A DNA stretch of 9,730 bases, taken from the NCBI GenBank assembly GCA_025934545.1, contig JAICXV010000037.1, positions 1 to 9,730 on the forward strand, given 5' to 3'. The first letter of the stretch is position 1, and every line of letters starts with the position of its first letter. Under the pieces are notes generated by a model that had not been told where the DNA came from, made no database searches, and saw nothing but the letters and a program-made list of their open reading frames with translations. Positions 7,537 through 9,730 of this stretch are shown in pieces. The stretch is from Verrucomicrobiia bacterium (GTDB lineage Bacteria; Verrucomicrobiota; Verrucomicrobiia; Limisphaerales; Palsa-1400). The position numbers and the translations under genes were made by a program.

Positions 7537-8166
7537 TTATTCGACCAAGCCGTTTTTAATCGCGTAATAAGTCAATTCCGCGTTGCTGCGCAAATGCAAT
7601 TTTTCGAGGATGCGCGTGCGATAGGTGCTGACGGTCTTCACACTTAAGGACAGGATTTTTGAAACTTCGGTCGGCGTATTTCCCTTGGAGAGCAGCCGCA
7701 TCACTTCGTATTCGCGATCGGACAATGATTCATGAGCAGGCGCCTGGGTATCCTCCTGCAAATGCGTGGCCAGCTTTTCGGCCAAAGATTGGCTGATGTA
7801 TTTTCCGCCGGCCACGACTTTCTTGATCGCGGTGATGAGTTCGGTCGGCGCCATTTCTTTGCGAACGAAACCAGCTGCGCCCACTTTCAACACGCGCATG
7901 GCAAATTGGTCTTCCGAACAGGCGGTCAAAATCAGCACGGGCAATTTCGGGCGGAGCATTTTGATGTCGCGCAGAATATCGACGCCGCTGCGTCCGGGCA
8001 TGGTGATGTCGAGGATGACGATGTCCCATTCTTTATCGCTGATTTGCTGCAAGGCCTCCGCCGCGTTGGATGCTTCGCCAAGGACGGCGCGCCCAAATCC
8101 GGCCTGGATGAGTTGCTTCAAACCCATTCGAATCAAGGCGTGGTCATCAGTGATGAGGATGCGCAT
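7537..8166 (-). CDS. NarL/FixJ-family response regulator (REC + LuxR-type HTH)
   Basis: A 209-residue protein. The ATG at 8166 was chosen over an upstream in-frame start at 8220 because the 18 extra residues are not receiver-like and would overlap the DHp gene. The receiver (about 1-120) is intact: acidic pair D7-D8, phospho-acceptor D53 (ILDITMP), T81 and K103. A linker of about 25 residues leads to a LuxR-type helix-turn-helix (about 146-209; LSDREYEVMRLLSKG then TEVSKILSLSVKTVSTYRTR), which should bind DNA as a dimer after phosphorylation. It is downstream of the small DHp gene with one base between (TAG-T-ATG), a sign of translational coupling. The target promoters are unknown. The kinase that phosphorylates it is uncertain: the coupled DHp protein cannot use ATP itself. 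Confidence 0.94.
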   Translation of the reverse strand: MRILITDDHALIRMGLKQLIQAGFGRAVLGEASNAAEALQQISDKEWDIVILDITMPGRSGVDILRDIKMLRPKLPVLILTACSEDQFAMRVLKVGAAGFVRKEMAPTELITAIKKVVAGGKYISQSLAEKLATHLQEDTQAPAHESLSDREYEVMRLLSKGNTPTEVSKILSLSVKTVSTYRTRILEKLHLRSNAELTYYAIKNGLVE

Positions 8167-8167
8167 A

Positions 8168-8410
8168 CTATTTGGTTTTGGAGGACAACACTTCCATGAC
8201 TTCGCGGACGGACACGGCAATTTCCGTGGTTAACTGCGACAACTGTTTGACCTTAGAGCTCAACGTGCGGTTGGCTTTCGGTATTTTCATTTCTAAAACA
8301 GCGAGTTCCAGGCCAAGCACCGTCAGTTTTTGGCTGATGTCATCGTGGACTTTGCGCGCGAGCGTGGGGTTGCCCGCTTTTGCTGGTGCCGATGTGCGCG
8401 CGCGATTCAC
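8168..8410 (-). CDS. Stand-alone DHp (HisKA_3-like) protein lacking an ATPase domain
   Basis: An 80-residue protein starting at GTG (8410-8408); an in-frame TAG at 8437-8435 on the minus strand rules out a longer N-terminus with an earlier domain. After about 15 polar residues comes a single DHp-like two-helix region: LARKVHDDISQKLTVLGLEL around H22, then a second helix ending VREVMEVLSS. This matches the H-box and length of the HisKA_3 dimerisation domain of NarX/DegS-type kinases. H22 is followed by D23 to Q27, the DxxxQ arrangement associated with phosphatase activity in HisKA_3 kinases. No HATPase_c domain follows: the gene stops one base before the response regulator. It could be a remnant of a kinase, or a small functional phosphotransfer, phosphatase or dimerisation partner of the regulator. 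The tight coupling favours a live gene. Similarity is judged by eye. Confidence 0.68.
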   Translation of the reverse strand: MNRARTSAPAKAGNPTLARKVHDDISQKLTVLGLELAVLEMKIPKANRTLSSKVKQLSQLTTEIAVSVREVMEVLSSKTK

Positions 8411-8471
8411 GTAATCAATCCATAAGTGGCGCGGCTAGTATTACCGTAGTGCGGCAAATCATGGCGAGATT

Positions 8472-8499
8472 TTGTTTTATTCCATTTACGGGCTACATT
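8472..8499 (+). promoter_or_regulatory. Weak candidate promoter for the GGDEF gene
   Basis: TTGTTT (8472-8477) and TACATT (8494-8499) are 16 bp apart in the 124-bp divergent gap between the DHp and GGDEF genes. The matches to consensus are 3/6 and 4/6, so this is tentative. A start near 8506 would put part of the following inverted repeat in the transcript. No clear minus-strand promoter was found for the DHp/regulator operon. Confidence 0.2.
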
Positions 8500-8530
8500 A
8501 GGGCGGGTAGTCGCGCCCCCGCCTGCCCGT
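8488..8530. repeat. GC-rich nested inverted repeat in the leader of the GGDEF gene
   Basis: An outer 6-bp stem ACGGGC (8488-8493) pairs with GCCCGT (8525-8530). An inner stem GGGCGGG (8501-8507) pairs with CCCGCCT (8518-8524), 7 pairs including one G-U. A 7-nt bulge (8494-8500) and a 10-nt loop (8508-8517) complete the fold. The structure ends four bases before the likely ATG at 8535 and covers the ribosome-binding region. There is no U tract, so it is not a standard terminator. It may control translation, insulate divergent transcription, or be a copy of a dispersed palindromic repeat. Confidence 0.62.
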
Positions 8531-8534
8531 GGTG

Positions 8535-9536
8535 ATGTATCGAATACTGCTGCTCATCCGCAATAAACGAAATCGCCAGGCACTCGAAACGGGCCTGGAG
8601 AAAGATTTTGAATTGGTGCCCGAAGAAATCGATGCGACAGAATCAGGAGACAATCCAAACGAACGGCTCTATCAGCGCCTCAAACAGGATTTTGATCTCG
8701 CCATCATAGACGGGCCGATGCTGCGGCGATTGCGTTCGAAAGTCCGCAAGCGCCGTGAATCCGAAGCGCCGGTCTTCCTCCCATTTGTCCTGTTGACGGT
8801 CCGTCGCAAGGGAAACATTCCAGTGCACGCGTTAGGCAAGGTGGTCGATGACGTTATTGTTAATCCAATTCATCGCACGGAAGTGCTGGCGCGGCTAAAA
8901 AACCTTCTGCGGCATCGGGAGCTTTCGCTCGAATATAAAAAGGAACACGACACGGTCACGAGATTGTCGGTCACCGACGACGTGACGGGTTTTCACAACA
9001 CGCGCTATTTGCGTCGCTACATGGACAGGTTTTTTGGCCAGCCGAAACTGCGCGGCAAACGGTTGTCATTGGTATTTTTCGATGTCGATAATTTCAAAGA
9101 AGCGGTCGACACCTACGGCCATCAAATGGGCAGCAAAACGCTTCGTGAAATCGCGCAGGCAGTCAATCGCGTGCTGGATCCCGAAGACCGCATCGTTCGT
9201 TATGGCGGTGACGAATTTGTCGTGATTCTCCCGGGGCAGGACAAAGCAGCAGCGTCGTTGAAAGTCGAAGCGATGCGCGAAGCCATCAGTGAGACGGAAT
9301 TTTTGGATAAAGAAGAATTGTTCGTGCGCGTGACGGCGTCATTTGGAATGGCGACTTTTCCGCACGATGCCAAAGATGAAGAAGGTTTGCTCGCCGCCGC
9401 GGATGAATGTCTGTTCCAAAGTAAACGCGAAGGCAAAAACAGGATCACCCTGCCCCGCAGTCGCCGGCAAATGTACGCGTTCAGTTTGCGTCAGCAGCCC
9501 GCAGCGGTTCGCGAGAAACCTGACCTTGAGGAGTGA
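8535..9536 (+). CDS. GGDEF-domain cyclic dinucleotide synthase with degenerate receiver domain
   Basis: A 333-residue protein from the ATG at 8535; GTG codons at 8529 and 8532 are in frame but inside or beside the leader hairpin. Residues about 1-130 look like a decayed receiver. D59 (IIDGP) and T88 sit at phosphorylation-site positions, but the N-terminal acidic pair is missing (ILLLIRNKR) and the conserved Lys is N110 (VNPI). The GGDEF domain follows, beginning DDVTGFHN, with metal Asp D183 (FDVDNFK) and an intact GGDEF at 224-228. The alignment to PleD runs without gaps between these points. At the guanine-contacting positions it has V191 (PleD Asn335) and S200 (PleD Asp344). The I-site RxxD is DPED (215-218), so feedback inhibition at that site is unlikely. 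It probably makes a cyclic dinucleotide; the product may not be c-di-GMP. It is divergent from the DHp/regulator operon. The 3' end overlaps a convergent gene. Confidence 0.9.
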   Translation: MYRILLLIRNKRNRQALETGLEKDFELVPEEIDATESGDNPNERLYQRLKQDFDLAIIDGPMLRRLRSKVRKRRESEAPVFLPFVLLTVRRKGNIPVHALGKVVDDVIVNPIHRTEVLARLKNLLRHRELSLEYKKEHDTVTRLSVTDDVTGFHNTRYLRRYMDRFFGQPKLRGKRLSLVFFDVDNFKEAVDTYGHQMGSKTLREIAQAVNRVLDPEDRIVRYGGDEFVVILPGQDKAAASLKVEAMREAISETEFLDKEELFVRVTASFGMATFPHDAKDEEGLLAAADECLFQSKREGKNRITLPRSRRQMYAFSLRQQPAAVREKPDLEE

Positions 9537-9730
9537 CGCGGAAGGTAAACGGAAATCCGCGCCTGAGTACGGCGCTTCGAAATTCCAACCCGTAAACGAT
9601 GGCCGCTTGATGATCGGTGGATTCGCGCCAGACCGGTGTCCCGAAGAACGCATCGAGCCGATGGCCGGTTTGGGTTTGGCGAGCGGCCTCAACGATTGTT
9701 GTTTTGACTTCCGGCATCACGTTTTCCAAC
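9481..9730 (-). CDS. Unrecognised protein, C-terminal fragment (runs off the window end)
   Basis: A minus-strand frame is open from the window edge to the TGA at 9483-9481, giving 82 or more residues. The TTG at 9729 is only the edge of the window, not a supported start. The codons look like real coding sequence, with third positions mixed but GC-leaning as in the neighbours. I do not recognise the family. The visible part has FFGTPVWRESTDHQAA and YGLEFRSAVLRRGF, is soluble in character and has no membrane helix or cysteine. Its last 56 bases overlap the 3' end of the GGDEF gene in the opposite direction. It might instead be a chance frame, but no competing plus-strand gene covers 9537-9730. 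Confidence 0.5.
   Translation of the reverse strand, partial: LENVMPEVKTTIVEAARQTQTGHRLDAFFGTPVWRESTDHQAAIVYGLEFRSAVLRRGFPFTFRVTPQGQVSREPLRAADAN

Noticed and set aside
8167..8220. N-terminal extension of the response regulator to 8220
   Set aside because: The 18 extra residues are not receiver-like and overlap the DHp gene; the ATG at 8166 gives a standard receiver start.
8168..8410. DHp gene as a frameshifted full histidine kinase
   Set aside because: The regulator follows after one base, leaving no space for an ATPase domain in any frame on that strand.
8172..8414. Plus-strand open frame opposite the DHp gene
   Set aside because: The minus strand carries a recognisable HisKA_3 H-box and is tightly coupled to the regulator; the plus frame has no family features.
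8411..8534. GEMM-type cyclic dinucleotide riboswitch before the GGDEF gene
   Set aside because: The conserved GEMM core bases are not visible; the nested hairpin explains the structure here.
9339..9692. Alternative minus-strand frame across the window's end
   Set aside because: It reads through the conserved C-terminal part of the GGDEF gene and is rich in Ser/Pro/Arg without pattern; the frame ending at 9481 looks more like coding sequence.

Overview
The window looks like chromosomal DNA of a free-living Gram-negative bacterium, moderately GC-rich. A Verrucomicrobiota-type organism (or another PVC lineage) is my best guess. The reasons are a Sec-exported sulfatase of the type abundant in that group, a two-gene Rieske/cytochrome b-c complex, weak or absent Shine-Dalgarno sequences, and a signalling block. 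No marker gene is present, so this is inference. I saw no tRNA, rRNA, CRISPR array, insertion sequence or phage gene. No stretch longer than about 200 bp lacks a gene.

Region 1 (1-725) is the 3' part of an endonuclease/exonuclease/phosphatase (EEP) fold protein whose start lies outside the window.

Region 2 (776-3204) is a compact respiratory quinol-oxidising module. A Tat-type Rieske iron-sulfur protein overlaps by ATGA a 617-residue fusion of b6-type cytochrome b, subunit IV and a C-terminal diheme cytochrome c. Together the two genes supply every redox centre of a bc complex. The Rieske protein lacks the usual disulfide cysteines.

Region 3 (3233-5406) is a two-gene carbohydrate-type pair: a secreted FGly-type sulfatase overlapping by ATGA a NodB-fold polysaccharide deacetylase homologue. 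The deacetylase has lost two of three canonical metal ligands.

Region 4 (5553 onward) is a signalling cluster. A soluble triple-PAS histidine kinase (+) runs tail-to-tail, with an 8-bp gap, into a minus-strand operon of an 80-residue stand-alone DHp protein and a NarL-type response regulator (1-nt gap). Divergent from that operon is a GGDEF protein with a degenerate receiver. Its guanine-recognition residues are changed (PleD Asp344 to Ser, Asn335 to Val), and the Ser recalls the Hypr GGDEF enzymes that make cyclic AMP-GMP. A strong nested hairpin sits directly before its start codon. The window closes with the C-terminal part of an unrecognised minus-strand gene whose end overlaps the GGDEF gene.

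The most interesting points are the Hypr-like GGDEF substitutions, the DHp-only protein that keeps the DxxxQ phosphatase motif without an ATPase domain, and the hairpin between them.
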